Positions 47,341 through 58,140 of a stretch of DNA of 64,000 bases are shown here, one piece after another. Each line of letters opens with the position of its first letter. Position 1 is the first letter of the stretch. Source of the stretch: an uncultured Amylibacter sp. (lineage in GTDB: Bacteria > Pseudomonadota > Alphaproteobacteria > Rhodobacterales > Rhodobacteraceae); NCBI GenBank assembly GCA_959347425.1, contig OY365741.1, forward strand, positions 1,016,501 to 1,080,500, written 5' to 3'. The position numbers and the translations under genes were made by a program. The notes under the pieces are model-generated. The model had not been told where the DNA came from. It ran no database searches and was given only the letters and a program-made list of their open reading frames with translations.

Positions 47341-50315
47341 TGTTCCAACCCGCCCCAACCCCGCGTGTTTTTGCCCAACCCTTTGGCTGTGATTTTCTGG
47401 CGGATTTTTTAACTCACCTGCATCAGCGATTAAAAAACCAACCGCCAGAGGCCATGGCGGATATTGATATTTTCGTCAATGCGCAGAGATTAAAACGCCG
47501 CCTGTTATCCATGCTCTCACAAAACAACGCGGGCTTTTTACCGCGGATTCATCTTATCACCCACCTGCATGATTATCAGAAAAACCCTATTGCCTCGCCC
47601 GCCGAAAACCCGCCCCTGCGCCGCCGTTTATTACTGGCGCAAACCGTGCGCACCTTATTGCAAAACCAACCCGATATTGCCCCGCCCGCGGCCAGTTATG
47701 ATCTCGCGGATTCGCTGGCAGGGCTGTTGGATGAGATGCATGAACACGGCGTCCCCGCCGATATATTTGAAACTTTAAAGCTGGATAATCAGTCCGAATA
47801 TTGGCAACGTAGTTTGCAATTTTTGAATATAATCGCGCGGTATGATGCCGATAATGAACTGCTTGATGCACACAAACGCCAAAAATATATGGCGGAGCAT
47901 TATGAAACGCTCTGGCAAACCGCGCCACCACAAAACCCGGTTTTTGTTATTGGCTCGACGGGTTCGCGCGCGCCGACCGCGATTTTTATGCGGGCGGTTG
48001 CGCACCTGCCACAGGGCTGCGTGATTTTGCCGGGCTTTGATAGGGATTTGCCCGACGCAGCGTGGCAGGCTTTGCAGACCCGCGCCGATACGTTTGAACA
48101 TAGCCAATCGGCACTGGCTCGGTTTTTGAAAACGCTGGATATACCGCCGAAACAAACGCCGCTTTGGGGGGAGGCAAAAACCCACAATCGCGCCCGCGAA
48201 CAATTGGTATCGCTGGCTTTGCGTCCCGCTCCGCTCAGCGATCAGTGGTATAAAGACGGTCGTGCGGCGGCGGATGATTTGCCCCATGCCAGCGCGGATA
48301 TAACCATGGTGGAGGCGAATGATGATCAGGAAGAAGCCCTGTCCATCGCGTTAATTTTGCGCCACGCGATAGAGCATAAAAAAACCGCTATGGTGATTGC
48401 GCCGAATACCGATTTGGCGCGGCGGATTGCCACGAATTTATTGCGCTGGGGGATTGTCGCGGATAACAGCGTGGGTGAGGTTTTGTCCGCCTGTCCCAGT
48501 GGTGTGTTTATGCGGCTCTGCGCCGAATCGCTGGGGCGGGATTTGGATTTGCCGACATTTCTGGCGATATTAAAACACCCGATGACGCGGGCGATGGACG
48601 CGGAGGATCGTATTAAACATTTAACGCAAACTCGTGATTTGGAACGTTATATTTTGCGCGGTGGCGCGGCGGTTTTGGGGATTGAGACTTTATTAAATAT
48701 CGCGCGGGACTCTAAAAAATTAAATGCATCTGCCGAGTGGTTGGATTGGTTGGATGCGGTTTTCAAACCTTTGGAAAATAAATCTGCGCGCACTTTAACC
48801 GATTGGGTTGCCTTGCACGAGTCCATGATGGGGCTTTTGACCACGGGCAAAACGGCAGACCCCAGCCCCGCCCTTTGGGCAAAAACCAGTGGCAAGCAAT
48901 GTTTTGATAAATTTGCAGAGCTGAAAGAAAACGCGACCTTTGGCGGAGTGATGACTCCGTTTGATTATCACGCGTTAATCGGGTTTATTTTATCCGCCCC
49001 AGAAATTCGCGCGATGGCGCAGGCGGCGCATCCGTTGATCGCGATTCGTGGCACGTTGGAAGCCCGCGCTCAAGGTGCGGATTTGGTGATAATGAGCAGT
49101 TTGAACGAAGGCACTTGGCCGCACAGAGCCAAACCCGATGCCTGGCTGAACCGCCCCTTGCGTCAGAAAATCGGGTTGTCTTTGCCAGAGCAACATATCG
49201 GGCTGGCCGCCCATGATTTCCAAACCGCGATTACGGCGAGTCACGTTATCCTCAGCCGCTCTTTACGCACGGGCGACACACCGAATATTGCAGCACGGTG
49301 GCTATCGCGCCTGTCCAATCTTTTTGTCGGTCTGGGCGAGGATGGACAGGCGGAATATAACGTCATGAAAACACGCGGGCAGGTTTGGACGCGGCTTGCC
49401 CGTGGGCTGGATAAACCTGAAACCGCGATGGCTGGTGCATCCCGTCCCGCGCCGATTTTACCAACAAATATTGGGTTGAAACGGTTGAGCGTCACGCAGA
49501 TTAAAACTCTGATTTTGGACCCGTATCAAATCTATGCTCGCGCGATTTTGGACTTAAAAAAAATCCCCCCTTTGGGACAAACTGCCGACGCGTTGGTGCG
49601 CGGCACGACCCTGCATCAATGTATGGAGGATTTTATCAAAACCACGCAAAATGGTCTGCCCGATGATGCCGATGAATTGCTGATGAAAATTGCCAAACAA
49701 GTGATGACGGACACCGTACCATGGCCTGCGATTCGTCAGCTTTGGCTGGGGCGGATGGCGAGTATTGCCAAGGATTTTATTACCGCCGAAATAATACGGC
49801 GTGGGATGGCGACTCCGTTTGAATTGGAATTGGCGGGGGAAATTGACCTGCCCGATTTGGATTTTCGCCTGACCGTAAAGGCCGATAGAATCGATAAAAA
49901 TCCCAATGGCGCGATGCATATTTTTGATTATAAATCGGGGGCGATTCCCACCGCCAAACAGGTTGATTATTTTGATAAACAGCTTTTGCTCAGCGGGGCA
50001 ATTTTGCAACATGGCGGGTTTAAAAATCTGCCCGCCAGCTCGGTTGCCCATCTGGAATATATCAGCTTGGGGCGGGATTTGAAAACTTATGCTGTGCCAA
50101 TGGAGGCAAGTCCGATTGAAACCGCTTGGGCGGAATTTCGCGAACTTATCGCGGGCTATCAAAACCAAACACGCGGGTTTGTCGCGCGGGATAAACCCAG
50201 CTTTATCAGTTATGAATCTGATTACGATCACCTTGCAAGATACGGCGAATGGAACGATAGCGACACGCCGATTGTGCAAAAATTAACGACAAAATTAACG
50301 GGGGCAAAAAGATGA
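47337..50315 (+). CDS. addB: AddB subunit of the AddAB helicase–nuclease
   Basis: Protein of 992 residues. It is the RecBCD-equivalent subunit with an inactivated helicase fold and a C-terminal RecB-type nuclease. The PD-(D/E)xK signature IFDYKSGAIPTAKQVDYFDKQ is near residue 862, preceded by LRVxADRID (TVKADRIDKNPNG near 845). The middle has EGTWPHRAKPDAWLNRPLR near residue 592, typical of alphaproteobacterial AddB. Two adjacent ATGs (47337 and 47340) overlap the murU stop; the first is used. It overlaps addA by 4 bp. Confidence 0.92.
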   Translation: MMFQPAPTPRVFAQPFGCDFLADFLTHLHQRLKNQPPEAMADIDIFVNAQRLKRRLLSMLSQNNAGFLPRIHLITHLHDYQKNPIASPAENPPLRRRLLLAQTVRTLLQNQPDIAPPAASYDLADSLAGLLDEMHEHGVPADIFETLKLDNQSEYWQRSLQFLNIIARYDADNELLDAHKRQKYMAEHYETLWQTAPPQNPVFVIGSTGSRAPTAIFMRAVAHLPQGCVILPGFDRDLPDAAWQALQTRADTFEHSQSALARFLKTLDIPPKQTPLWGEAKTHNRAREQLVSLALRPAPLSDQWYKDGRAAADDLPHASADITMVEANDDQEEALSIALILRHAIEHKKTAMVIAPNTDLARRIATNLLRWGIVADNSVGEVLSACPSGVFMRLCAESLGRDLDLPTFLAILKHPMTRAMDAEDRIKHLTQTRDLERYILRGGAAVLGIETLLNIARDSKKLNASAEWLDWLDAVFKPLENKSARTLTDWVALHESMMGLLTTGKTADPSPALWAKTSGKQCFDKFAELKENATFGGVMTPFDYHALIGFILSAPEIRAMAQAAHPLIAIRGTLEARAQGADLVIMSSLNEGTWPHRAKPDAWLNRPLRQKIGLSLPEQHIGLAAHDFQTAITASHVILSRSLRTGDTPNIAARWLSRLSNLFVGLGEDGQAEYNVMKTRGQVWTRLARGLDKPETAMAGASRPAPILPTNIGLKRLSVTQIKTLILDPYQIYARAILDLKKIPPLGQTADALVRGTTLHQCMEDFIKTTQNGLPDDADELLMKIAKQVMTDTVPWPAIRQLWLGRMASIAKDFITAEIIRRGMATPFELELAGEIDLPDLDFRLTVKADRIDKNPNGAMHIFDYKSGAIPTAKQVDYFDKQLLLSGAILQHGGFKNLPASSVAHLEYISLGRDLKTYAVPMEASPIETAWAEFRELIAGYQNQTRGFVARDKPSFISYESDYDHLARYGEWNDSDTPIVQKLTTKLTGAKR

Positions 50316-53300
50316 CTAACCCCGCCACCCTTGCCCAAAATATCGCCGCCACACCCAGTCTTTCCACTTGGGTGAATGCCAACGCGGGCAGCGGCAAAAC
50401 CCGCGTTTTAACCAACCGAGTCGCCCGATTATTATTGCACGGCACAGACCCGCAACGGATTTTATGCCTGACCTATACCAACGCCGCGGCGGCGGAAATG
50501 CAAACCCGATTGTTCGCCCATTTGGGCAGTTGGGCGATGTTGGGCGAAGACGATTTACGCGAGACTTTGGAATCCTTGGGCGAGGATAAATTATTTTTGG
50601 ATACAGAAACCCTGAACCGCGCCAGGCGGCTTTTCGCCAATGCCTTGGAAACTCCGGGCGGGTTAAAAATCCAAACCATCCATGCTTTTTGCGATTCTTT
50701 ATTGCGGCGGTTTCCAATGGAAGCGGGAGTCTCGCCCCATTTTAAATTGATGGAAGAGCGCGATCAACGGGTGCTGCGCAGTCAGGTATTGGAGCAGTTG
50801 GCGCAAAGCACCGACGCGCCCGCGTTGGAAATATTGGCGCGGTTTATGACGGATTTGGAACCCGATGATTTGCTGGCGGCGATTCAAAAACATAAAAAAG
50901 AGTTTGACCGAATCCCCACCGCGCAGGATTTTGGATTGACGGGAAATGAAAGCCTTGATAGCCTTATTGCCGAATTTTTATCCGATGACATACGTGCATT
51001 TTTAACGGGGTTAATTGAACCGATGATACAGGGAAAAGCAACCGACCAGAAAAACAGTGCATTTTTAAACGCGGCAATGCGGGCCGATTCGCCCACCGAT
51101 ATTTTGAACGGATTGAAAAAATTATTTCTAACAGGCACGGGTGAGGTGCGTAAAAAATTATTCCCAACCCAAGCGGTTTTGGCAAAGGGGCATCCAGCGC
51201 ATCAAACCATCGCAACCCTTGCCACGCAATTTGGCGACATGTATGATAGTATAAAATCCATCCAAGAATACGCCCGAACCCGCGCCTTGCACGATTTTGC
51301 CCGTGCTTACCTTGACCGTTATAAGGCCGCGAAAACGCAAATGGCCGCCTTGGATTATGACGATTTGATTTTATTGGCAGAGCGATTGTTGACCTTGCCA
51401 GAGGTCGCGCCGTGGGTTCTCTATCGTTTGGACGCGGGGCTGGAACATATTTTGGTCGATGAATCCCAAGACACCAGCCCGCGTCAATGGCAAATTATCC
51501 AAACCTTGCACAGCGATTTTACCGACGGAGCTTCGGCGAATTTGGCGCAGCGCACCTTGTTTGTCGTTGGCGATGAAAAGCAATCTATTTATTCTTTCCA
51601 AGGCGCAGACCCAGAGGTTTTTACCAAAAAGAAAAACCAGTTTCAAACTGCCTTGCAAAATGTCGGGGAGGATTTGCAAGAGGAAAAATTGCTCTATTCT
51701 TTCCGCACGGGACCAGCGATTTTGGGATTGGTTGATCGCCTATTTGCCACGATAGAGCACCCGCCGTTTAATGCGGATATAAAGCATGAAAGTTTTCACA
51801 CGGATAAAAATGGACGTGTGGATTTGTGGCCGTTTATTGAAAAAAACGACCCCCCAGAGATGCCGAAATGGTTTGAACCTTTGGCCGCGCCCAGCACCGA
51901 AGCACCGCATTTAACGCTTGCAGAGGGCATCGCGACACAGATAAAAACCATCCTTGCCAACCCGCCTTTGATAGAAAAAGACGGGTGCGATAAGCCCTTG
52001 CAAGCGGGGGATATTTTAATTTTATTGCGCCGTCGCTCGCCGCTTTTCCACGCGATTATTAAAGAGCTGAAAAAAAATGGCTTGGCAGTTTCGGGCGCGG
52101 ATTCTTTTAAAATAAAACAAGAATTGGCGGTTTGTGATATTTTATCTTTGCTGCATTTTGCCCTGTTGCCAAGCGATAATTTATCCCTTGCCGAAGCCCT
52201 GCGCTCGCCTTTGTTTAACCTGTCCGAGCAAGATCTTTTTACCCTTGCTTACGGTCGCGATGATAAAACGCTTTGGCAAGTCTTGCAGGAAAAACAAACG
52301 GACTATCAGTCGGCCTACGATATATTGCACGATATTTTGGGGGATACCGATTTCCTACGTCCCTACGAAATGATAGAGCGGATTTTAATCCACCACGGCG
52401 GGCGTAAAAAAATGATTGCGCGGCTGGGCGAAGAAATAGAGGATGCGTTGGATGAACTTTTGGCGCAAGCGTTGAAATTTGAAACCAGCAATGCGGCGAG
52501 TCTCAGCGGATTTTTGCAGTGGTTCGCCGCCGATGATTTGACGATAAAACGCGCGCTTGACGGGCAGTTAAATCAAATACGGGTGATGACGATTCACGGG
52601 GCAAAGGGGCTGGAATCGCCGTTGGTCATTCTGCCTGATACGGCCGAGCGGCGCACGCCAAACACGGATAAGATATTAAAAACGGATGATGGTATGTTGG
52701 TTTGGGCGAGTCGCAAGGATGAGGCTTCGCAAGCGCAATTGGCCTTGGCTGAGCGGAATAAACAAAAACGGGCAGAGGAAGAATTGCGCCTGCTTTATGT
52801 CGCCATGACCCGCGCCGAATCGTGGCTGATAGTCTGTGGCGCGGGCAGTCGCGGGCAGAGTGGAGAGACTTGGTACGATTTGGTGGAGTCCGCGATGCGC
52901 GGGCAAAGTGTCGCCTATGATTTGGCTGGGCAAACCATCCAACGTTTGGAAACGGGCGATTGGCAACAGGTGGATGCGTCCGATGCCACCGCGCAAAAAA
53001 CCGCCCAGACTCCCGCCACAGAAAAACCCAACTGGACGCAAACAAAACCCGTGCCGATGCCACGACCAGCCCAACCGTTAAGCCCTAGCCGTTTGCTACC
53101 CGATACGCACACGGACGGGCAGGCAGATATAAAACCGCGCGAGCAGGAAGATTTGCCCGCCCAAACTCCTGCCCAAACCGCGGCGCAAAATGCTGCAAAA
53201 TCTTGGGGGCTTGGCGTGCATCTTTTATTGGAACATTTGCCGAATTATCCGCCCGACCAATGGCAGGGGATTGCCACGGCTCTGTTGTCTGACGCACCCG

Positions 53301-53728
53301 ACCCAGACCAAACCCCCGCGATAATAAAGCAAGCAACCAACCTGCTGGGCGATAAAACCCTAGCCTTTCTTTTCGGCAAAAACAGCCGTGCCGAAATCGG
53401 CATAACCGCGCCCAGTATCGCGCCTTTGTTAAAAAACCACGCGATGCGCGGTTATATTGATCGGCTGATAATTGACCCCACCCGTATTCTGGCGGTGGAT
53501 TACAAAAGCCATAGCACCCCGCCGACCTCGCCTGAGACCACGCCCGAGCCTATCCTTGCCCAGATGGGTGCCTATCATTATGGGCTGGGGCAGATTTACC
53601 CCGACCGCGATATTGAAACGGCGATTTTATGGACGCGAACCGCAACCCTGATGCCTTTGCCGAAAGATTTGATTTATGCGGCTTTGGGGAAAATAAAACC
53701 GCTTGACCTTGCCCCGAAAACCGATTAA
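50312..53728 (+). CDS. addA: AddA subunit: UvrD-family helicase with RecB nuclease
   Basis: Protein of 1138 residues. Walker [16 protein letters not shown] is near residue 24, followed by [12 protein letters not shown] near 52, [14 protein letters not shown] near 120, the DESQDTSP box near 385, [17 protein letters not shown] near 418 and [11 protein letters not shown] near 757. LYVAMTRAE near 828 is helicase motif VI. The C-terminal nuclease has LAVDYKSH near 1062 and MGAYHYGL. With AddB it resects double-strand breaks for RecA. Last gene of the overlapping operon. Confidence 0.95.
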   Translation: MTNPATLAQNIAATPSLSTWVNANAGSGKTRVLTNRVARLLLHGTDPQRILCLTYTNAAAAEMQTRLFAHLGSWAMLGEDDLRETLESLGEDKLFLDTETLNRARRLFANALETPGGLKIQTIHAFCDSLLRRFPMEAGVSPHFKLMEERDQRVLRSQVLEQLAQSTDAPALEILARFMTDLEPDDLLAAIQKHKKEFDRIPTAQDFGLTGNESLDSLIAEFLSDDIRAFLTGLIEPMIQGKATDQKNSAFLNAAMRADSPTDILNGLKKLFLTGTGEVRKKLFPTQAVLAKGHPAHQTIATLATQFGDMYDSIKSIQEYARTRALHDFARAYLDRYKAAKTQMAALDYDDLILLAERLLTLPEVAPWVLYRLDAGLEHILVDESQDTSPRQWQIIQTLHSDFTDGASANLAQRTLFVVGDEKQSIYSFQGADPEVFTKKKNQFQTALQNVGEDLQEEKLLYSFRTGPAILGLVDRLFATIEHPPFNADIKHESFHTDKNGRVDLWPFIEKNDPPEMPKWFEPLAAPSTEAPHLTLAEGIATQIKTILANPPLIEKDGCDKPLQAGDILILLRRRSPLFHAIIKELKKNGLAVSGADSFKIKQELAVCDILSLLHFALLPSDNLSLAEALRSPLFNLSEQDLFTLAYGRDDKTLWQVLQEKQTDYQSAYDILHDILGDTDFLRPYEMIERILIHHGGRKKMIARLGEEIEDALDELLAQALKFETSNAASLSGFLQWFAADDLTIKRALDGQLNQIRVMTIHGAKGLESPLVILPDTAERRTPNTDKILKTDDGMLVWASRKDEASQAQLALAERNKQKRAEEELRLLYVAMTRAESWLIVCGAGSRGQSGETWYDLVESAMRGQSVAYDLAGQTIQRLETGDWQQVDASDATAQKTAQTPATEKPNWTQTKPVPMPRPAQPLSPSRLLPDTHTDGQADIKPREQEDLPAQTPAQTAAQNAAKSWGLGVHLLLEHLPNYPPDQWQGIATALLSDAPDPDQTPAIIKQATNLLGDKTLAFLFGKNSRAEIGITAPSIAPLLKNHAMRGYIDRLIIDPTRILAVDYKSHSTPPTSPETTPEPILAQMGAYHYGLGQIYPDRDIETAILWTRTATLMPLPKDLIYAALGKIKPLDLAPKTD

Positions 53729-53772
53729 ACGGGGGGTATCAATTTCAATTTAACCAAAGAAAGACCCCCCTT

Positions 53773-54111
53773 ATGAGCCAAGATAACAGCCAAACAATAG
53801 CCGTCAGCGATGCAACATTTGATGCAGAAGTGAAACAAAGCCCCATCCCCGTTGTCGTGGATTTCTGGGCAGAATGGTGCGGACCGTGCCGTCAAATCGC
53901 CCCCGCCTTGGAAGAATTAGCGGTGGAATACGCTGGTCGTGTGAAAATCGCCAAGGTCAATGTCGATGAAAATCCAAACGCCCCTGCCGAATTGGGTGTG
54001 CGTGGCATCCCCGCGTTATTTATGTTTAAGGACGGTGTTGCCGTATCCAATAAAACTGGCGCCGCGCCGAAATCCGCCTTGGAAGACTGGATTAAAGGGG
54101 CGATTGTTTAG
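53773..54111 (+). CDS. trxA: Thioredoxin
   Basis: Protein of 112 residues. The redox site [13 protein letters not shown] is near residue 36, the cis-Pro loop is [11 protein letters not shown] near 80, and the domain ends DWIKGAI. It supplies reducing power for ribonucleotide reductase and others. trxA directly after addA is a well-known alphaproteobacterial order; the 44-bp gap suggests it can also have its own promoter. Confidence 0.96.
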   Translation: MSQDNSQTIAVSDATFDAEVKQSPIPVVVDFWAEWCGPCRQIAPALEELAVEYAGRVKIAKVNVDENPNAPAELGVRGIPALFMFKDGVAVSNKTGAAPKSALEDWIKGAIV

Positions 54112-54135
54112 TTTTTTGTTTTTTGCAAAAAACGC

Positions 54136-54164
54136 TTGCAGAATGTTAAAAAACCACCTATAAG
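54136..54164 (+). promoter_or_regulatory. Promoter of tRNA-Cys
   Basis: TTGCAG (54136-54141), a 17-base spacer and TATAAG (54159-54164) sit about 40 bases before the tRNA. Confidence 0.5.
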
Positions 54165-54204
54165 CAATCCACCTGAGGGGTGCTATTGGCATCCTAAAAT
54201 TTGA

Positions 54205-54278
54205 GGCGAGTTGGCGGAATGGTTACGCAGCGGATTGCAAATCCGTGTATATCGGTTCGATTCCGATACTCGCCTCCA
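54205..54278 (+). tRNA. tRNA-Cys (GCA)
   Basis: A 74-base tRNA including encoded CCA. The acceptor stem is GGCGAGT/ACTCGCC with discriminator U, anticodon GCA at 54237-54239 within GGATTGCAAATCC, and T arm ATCGGTTCGATTCCGAT. The U73 discriminator and GCA anticodon are the cysteine identity elements. Confidence 0.97.
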
Positions 54279-54308
54279 TTTTTATGGTTTGCGAAAAGGC
54301 ACAATTAT

Positions 54309-55382
54309 ATGACACAATCACCCAAACGTCTTATTGGGCTTGACATCGCGCGTTTTATCGCCTTTGTCGGTATGGTCATAGTTAATTTCAAAATTGTTAT
54401 GGGCGTGGCGGGTATAAACGGCACGTTTGAACATGTTTTAAGCGGATTTACCATCTTATTAGAAGGCCGCGCCGCCGCCAGTTTTGTCACCCTTGCTGGG
54501 TTGGGTTTGGGGCTGGCATATTTGCGCGATACAAATCAAATAACGGGAAAAAATATTTTTGCCCTTACCACAAAAAGATGCCTGTTTCTAATGGCTTTGG
54601 GTTTGGGCAATCAACTGATTTTTCCCGCCGATATTTTGCACTATTACGCGGTTTATTTCTTTTTTGGTGTGATGGTTTTAACCTTACGCATCCCTGCTCT
54701 GATTGCTCTGATTTTTGCCCTTAATATCGGTTTTTTAAGTCTGCTTTTTACCCTTGATTACGATAAGGGATGGGATTGGGAAACCCTGACCTATAATGAT
54801 TTTTGGACACCTTTGGGCTTTGCCCGCAATCTGATATTTAACGGCTGGCATCCCGTCATTCCATGGACGGGGTTTTTTCTGTTTGGCATGATTTTGGCGC
54901 GTTTGCCTTTGGATAAAATAAGCACACAAAACCGCCTGATTATCTTTGGGCTTTTGCTTTATGGGTGTAGCCAAGCCATCGGCGCAGTGTTATACCCCGC
55001 CTTGATAAAAACCGCGCCAGAGCTGGCGTTTTTAGCCAGCAGCGAACCGATACCTCCGACCCCGCTTTATACTTTGGCGGGGATGGGCGCAAGCGCAACA
55101 TTGATTGGGCTATGTTTGCGCGGCGCACCCAGCCTTATCCGTTTGGATATTGCGCGATTTATCGTGCCAGCAGGGCGTTTGACTCTTAGCCTTTATCTTG
55201 CCCATATTGTAATCGGTATGGGCGTTTTAGAAATTCTTGGCGCACTGGAAGGGCAAAGCCTGACGATGTCCGTTAGCGTGGCTTTGGGATTTTGTTTGAT
55301 TGGTGCGGTGTTTTCTTATCTGTGGTTAAGCAGATTCAAGCGTGGCCCGTTAGAGGCATTGATGCGTCGCCTTGCTGGCTAA
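54309..55382 (+). CDS. Multi-spanning membrane protein, DUF418/HGSNAT-like
   Basis: Protein of 357 residues from the ATG at 54309; the open frame before it runs through the tRNA and is not coding. About ten hydrophobic segments. It begins RLIGLDIARFIAFVGMVIVN and has KRCLFLMALGLGNQLIFPADILHYYAVYFFFGVM, then HPVIPWTGFFLFGMILARL and late GRLTLSLYLAHIVIGMG. These resemble the DUF418 / DUF1624 acyltransferase-like membrane families. Substrate unknown. Four bases separate its end from the convergent membrane protein gene. Confidence 0.75.
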   Translation: MTQSPKRLIGLDIARFIAFVGMVIVNFKIVMGVAGINGTFEHVLSGFTILLEGRAAASFVTLAGLGLGLAYLRDTNQITGKNIFALTTKRCLFLMALGLGNQLIFPADILHYYAVYFFFGVMVLTLRIPALIALIFALNIGFLSLLFTLDYDKGWDWETLTYNDFWTPLGFARNLIFNGWHPVIPWTGFFLFGMILARLPLDKISTQNRLIIFGLLLYGCSQAIGAVLYPALIKTAPELAFLASSEPIPPTPLYTLAGMGASATLIGLCLRGAPSLIRLDIARFIVPAGRLTLSLYLAHIVIGMGVLEILGALEGQSLTMSVSVALGFCLIGAVFSYLWLSRFKRGPLEALMRRLAG

Positions 55383-55386
55383 AAGT

Positions 55387-55983
55387 TTAAAAATCGCCAA
55401 AAAGCCCGGTAAAAACCCAGCGCAATATCCCATCTGACAAAAACAAAAGTTGCACAATAAAAAGCAATCCAATGACAATCCGTGGCACGATTCGCACAAA
55501 TCTCCGCCATAAAATCACCAATAAAACAAGGGTAAAAACAATCTCTACCCGACTGATGAGAGTGCCATAGTGACTCCGATCCCAATAGCTAAACGGGCTT
55601 TCAAACACCCAATTCGTTACTGGCCAGAAATGCTGACGGGCATCATCATGATGCAGGGGAAAATCAAAACACAGATGAACAAAGGCGGCCGCGGCAAACA
55701 CCCACAGCCATTCGCGCCGTAAAAGCAACCCCAGTGCAATCAGTCCAGCATAGACGAAAAACGAATTATCAACGGCAAAAACCGCCTGCCAGCTGTCGGA
55801 ATAATACTGTACTCTAAAAATATATTCTGATAAATTGCCATTGACAAAGCGACTCCAGAAAAACAAAAAATACAGCGAGAAATCGGGGGCAAACCCGCCA
55901 ATCAGCGCGGCCGTGGTTATCCGTGGTGCGTTTGGTCGCGCAAACATGGCCGCCGCCATAATCAAATGTGCCTGTGTGTTCAT
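55387..55983 (-). CDS. Integral membrane protein, YdjM-like putative metal-dependent hydrolase
   Basis: Protein of 198 residues with five or so membrane spans. His/Asp positions resembling the YdjM-type membrane hydrolase pattern are seen: TQAHLIMAAAMF at the N-terminus, GGFAPDFSLYFLFF near residue 29 and AFVHLCFDFPLHHDDARQHFWP near residue 99. Function unproven. It diverges from cobQ with 36 bp between, and homologues are sometimes labelled CobQ in databases from that adjacency only. Confidence 0.6.
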   Translation of the reverse strand: MNTQAHLIMAAAMFARPNAPRITTAALIGGFAPDFSLYFLFFWSRFVNGNLSEYIFRVQYYSDSWQAVFAVDNSFFVYAGLIALGLLLRREWLWVFAAAAFVHLCFDFPLHHDDARQHFWPVTNWVFESPFSYWDRSHYGTLISRVEIVFTLVLLVILWRRFVRIVPRIVIGLLFIVQLLFLSDGILRWVFTGLFGDF

Positions 55984-56019
55984 CTTGAAATTTCCCTTTT
56001 AAATGATTAAAGAGCGTAT

Positions 56020-57486
56020 ATGACAAAATCCATTATGATACAAGGCTGTGGTTCTAATGTTGGCAAATCCCTGCTGGTGGCGGGATTGTGTCGGCTGGCG
56101 CATCGGCGTGGGCTGATTGTCCGCCCGTTTAAGCCGCAAAATATGTCAAACAACGCTGCCGTGACCGCCGATGGGGGTGAAATCGGTCGGGCGACTGCCC
56201 TGCAAGCGCGTGCCTGTGGCATTGAGCCAACCAGCGATATGAATCCGATTTTGCTAAAGCCAGAAACCGATTTGGGTGCGCAATTAATCATCCAAGGGCA
56301 GCAATCTGGGCGGGCGGAGGCGCGGGATTATACCAGTTTAAAACCACGTTTATTACCCGCCGTGATGCAGAGCTTTGAGCGGTTAAAAACCGGTGCGGAT
56401 TTGGTGATTGTCGAGGGCGCGGGCAGCCCAGCAGAGACCAATTTGCGCAGTGGCGACCTTGCCAATATGGGCTTTGCTGAGGCGGCGGATATCCCTGTCA
56501 TCCTGCTCGGCGATATTGATCGTGGCGGGGTTATTGCCGCACTGGTTGGGACTCATCAGGTTTTAAACACCGCCGATGCCGCGCGGATAAAGGGGTTTAT
56601 TATCAATAAATTTCGCGGGCGCGTGGCGTTGTTTGATGAAGGCTTGGCGGATATTACCCGCCATACGGGGTGGAATTCTTTCGGTGTTCTGCCTTGGTTT
56701 GAGGGGGCGGGGCGATTGCCAGCAGAGGATTCTGTGTCCTTGCCTGTTGGCCAAAATAACGGGCAAAATAGCGGGCAAACGGGCTATCATATTTGCGTGC
56801 CACATCTGCCTCGTATTGCCAATTTTGATGATCTTGATCCGCTGATGGCGGAACCCAATCTCCGTGTGGAAATTATCCCTGCGGGCGCGGCCATTCCTGT
56901 TTGCGATCTAATCCTTATTCCTGGGTCAAAATCCACCCTTGCCGATTTGTCCTATCTGCGCGGGCAGGGTTGGGATGTTGATATTGCCGCCCATATTCGC
57001 CGAGGCGGGCGGGTTTTGGGGATTTGCGGTGGCTATCAAATGCTGGGCAAACGGATTATTGATGCCGACGGGCTGGAAGGTCGGGCGGGCGAGTATGACG
57101 GCTTGGGGCATTTGGATATTACCACGCGGATGAGCGCGGAAAAACGGCTGGCGAATGTAGCAGGAGTCGCGCCTTTGTATGAAAATGCGGCGGTGTCGGG
57201 CTATGAAATTCACATCGGGCAGAGCCAAGGTGGTGATTGCGCCCGCCCGTGGTTGGATTTTGGCGGTCGGGCTGAGGGTGCGATGAATGCGGCGGGAACG
57301 GTTATGGGGTGTTATATTCACGGGCTGTTTGCCAGCGATACGTTCCGTGCGGCGTTTTTGCGTGCGGACGGCGGGGAGTCTTTGAACACGGGGTTTGAGG
57401 ATGGGGTTAATCGCGCCCTTGATGACCTTGCCAGCCATATTGAAACGCATGTGGATGTGGATGCGGTTTTTGGATTGGCGCGTTAG
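56020..57486 (+). CDS. cobQ: Cobyric acid synthase
   Basis: Amidates cobyrinic acid a,c-diamide side chains in B12 synthesis; 488 residues. The N-terminal P-loop MIQGCGSNVGKSLLVAGLC near residue 6 and RPFKPQNMSNNAAVT near residue 34 lead to the GATase domain. There the nucleophile Cys is in LGICGGYQMLGKRI near residue 331 and the His in CYIHGLF near residue 430. No other cobalamin genes are in the window and there is no room upstream for a cobalamin riboswitch. The stop TAG at 57484-57486 is part of the first heptad of the following array. Confidence 0.93.
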   Translation: MTKSIMIQGCGSNVGKSLLVAGLCRLAHRRGLIVRPFKPQNMSNNAAVTADGGEIGRATALQARACGIEPTSDMNPILLKPETDLGAQLIIQGQQSGRAEARDYTSLKPRLLPAVMQSFERLKTGADLVIVEGAGSPAETNLRSGDLANMGFAEAADIPVILLGDIDRGGVIAALVGTHQVLNTADAARIKGFIINKFRGRVALFDEGLADITRHTGWNSFGVLPWFEGAGRLPAEDSVSLPVGQNNGQNSGQTGYHICVPHLPRIANFDDLDPLMAEPNLRVEIIPAGAAIPVCDLILIPGSKSTLADLSYLRGQGWDVDIAAHIRRGGRVLGICGGYQMLGKRIIDADGLEGRAGEYDGLGHLDITTRMSAEKRLANVAGVAPLYENAAVSGYEIHIGQSQGGDCARPWLDFGGRAEGAMNAAGTVMGCYIHGLFASDTFRAAFLRADGGESLNTGFEDGVNRALDDLASHIETHVDVDAVFGLAR

Positions 57487-57512
57487 TGATTAGCGATTAG
57501 TGATTAGTGATT
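57483..57512. repeat. Heptad array, left bracket of the GIY-YIG gene
   Basis: TTAGTGA/TTAGCGA/TTAGTGA/TTAGTGA/TT. It supplies the cobQ stop on the plus strand and, read on the minus strand, the last residues LITNR and the TAA stop of the GIY-YIG gene. Confidence 0.8.
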
Positions 57513-58080
57513 GCCTTGCTTTATTCTTTGCATCACACCTCATTCGGTTCAGTTTTTCTCGAAAGGAATGCTTGCCATCTATTATATTAAAAGGTGGAGA
57601 AAACTTGCCAATCACGCTTTTTTCATCGTTTGTAGGATTTTTTTTTGCTATCCAACAGACATAAGCATTTTTTTCCATCCATTTGTTTAAATCCTCTTCG
57701 CCATTTTCTGGAAGATGATAATAATACTTACCCTTTTTTGAACCAGATTCACAAAATAAATCAGGCATCTGTTCATGAAAAAGCACGGATAGACTCATCC
57801 TTAATGTTGAGTGTCTTGCCTTGCCTGTATAATGTGTGTTAATTCGTTTTTGCAAAGGAACGCTACCGCTCTTCCCAATGTATAAAAGAGTTTTATTATT
57901 TTTCATTACCATTGGGTAATCATCATCTTCCGTTACATGCGGGGGTATCTCTTTGAAATACCATGCATAAATCCCCGTTTCATTTATATCTGGGTGGTCT
58001 TCCAAGAATCCATTTGAAATAATATCCGAATATGAATAAAGCTTTTCAGGCTTTGTCAGTGCTTTTATTATATCATCCAT
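57490..58080 (-). CDS. GIY-YIG nuclease-fold protein
   Basis: Protein of 196 residues. The GIY-YIG core is GIYAWYFKEIP near residue 37 and KTLLYIGKSGS near residue 64, then RINTHYTGKARHSTLRMSLSVL with the Arg/His residues of the active site. It has no second recognised domain and is not a homing-endonuclease or UvrC length. Similar stand-alone proteins are scattered among bacteria without known function. The start is preceded by AAGGAT. The sequence is AT- and Lys-rich compared with cobQ and trpB, lies between facing heptad arrays, and its C-terminus is read out of the repeat, so it is probably an acquired cassette. Confidence 0.8.
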   Translation of the reverse strand: MDDIIKALTKPEKLYSYSDIISNGFLEDHPDINETGIYAWYFKEIPPHVTEDDDYPMVMKNNKTLLYIGKSGSVPLQKRINTHYTGKARHSTLRMSLSVLFHEQMPDLFCESGSKKGKYYYHLPENGEEDLNKWMEKNAYVCWIAKKNPTNDEKSVIGKFSPPFNIIDGKHSFREKLNRMRCDAKNKARQSLITNR

Positions 58081-58100
58081 TTTTAATCCTTACGGGTCTT

Positions 58101-58140
58101 TAATCACTAATAACTAACAACTAATAACTAACAACTAAAA
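58101..58140. repeat. Heptad array, right bracket of the GIY-YIG gene
   Basis: TAATCAC, then TAATAAC/TAACAAC units, the complement of TTAGTTR. It supplies the trpB stop TAG (complement of 58135-58137) and lies 21 bp upstream of the GIY-YIG start. Confidence 0.75.

Noticed and set aside
55984..56019. Cobalamin riboswitch before cobQ
   Set aside because: Only 36 bases lie between the divergent genes, too short for the riboswitch.
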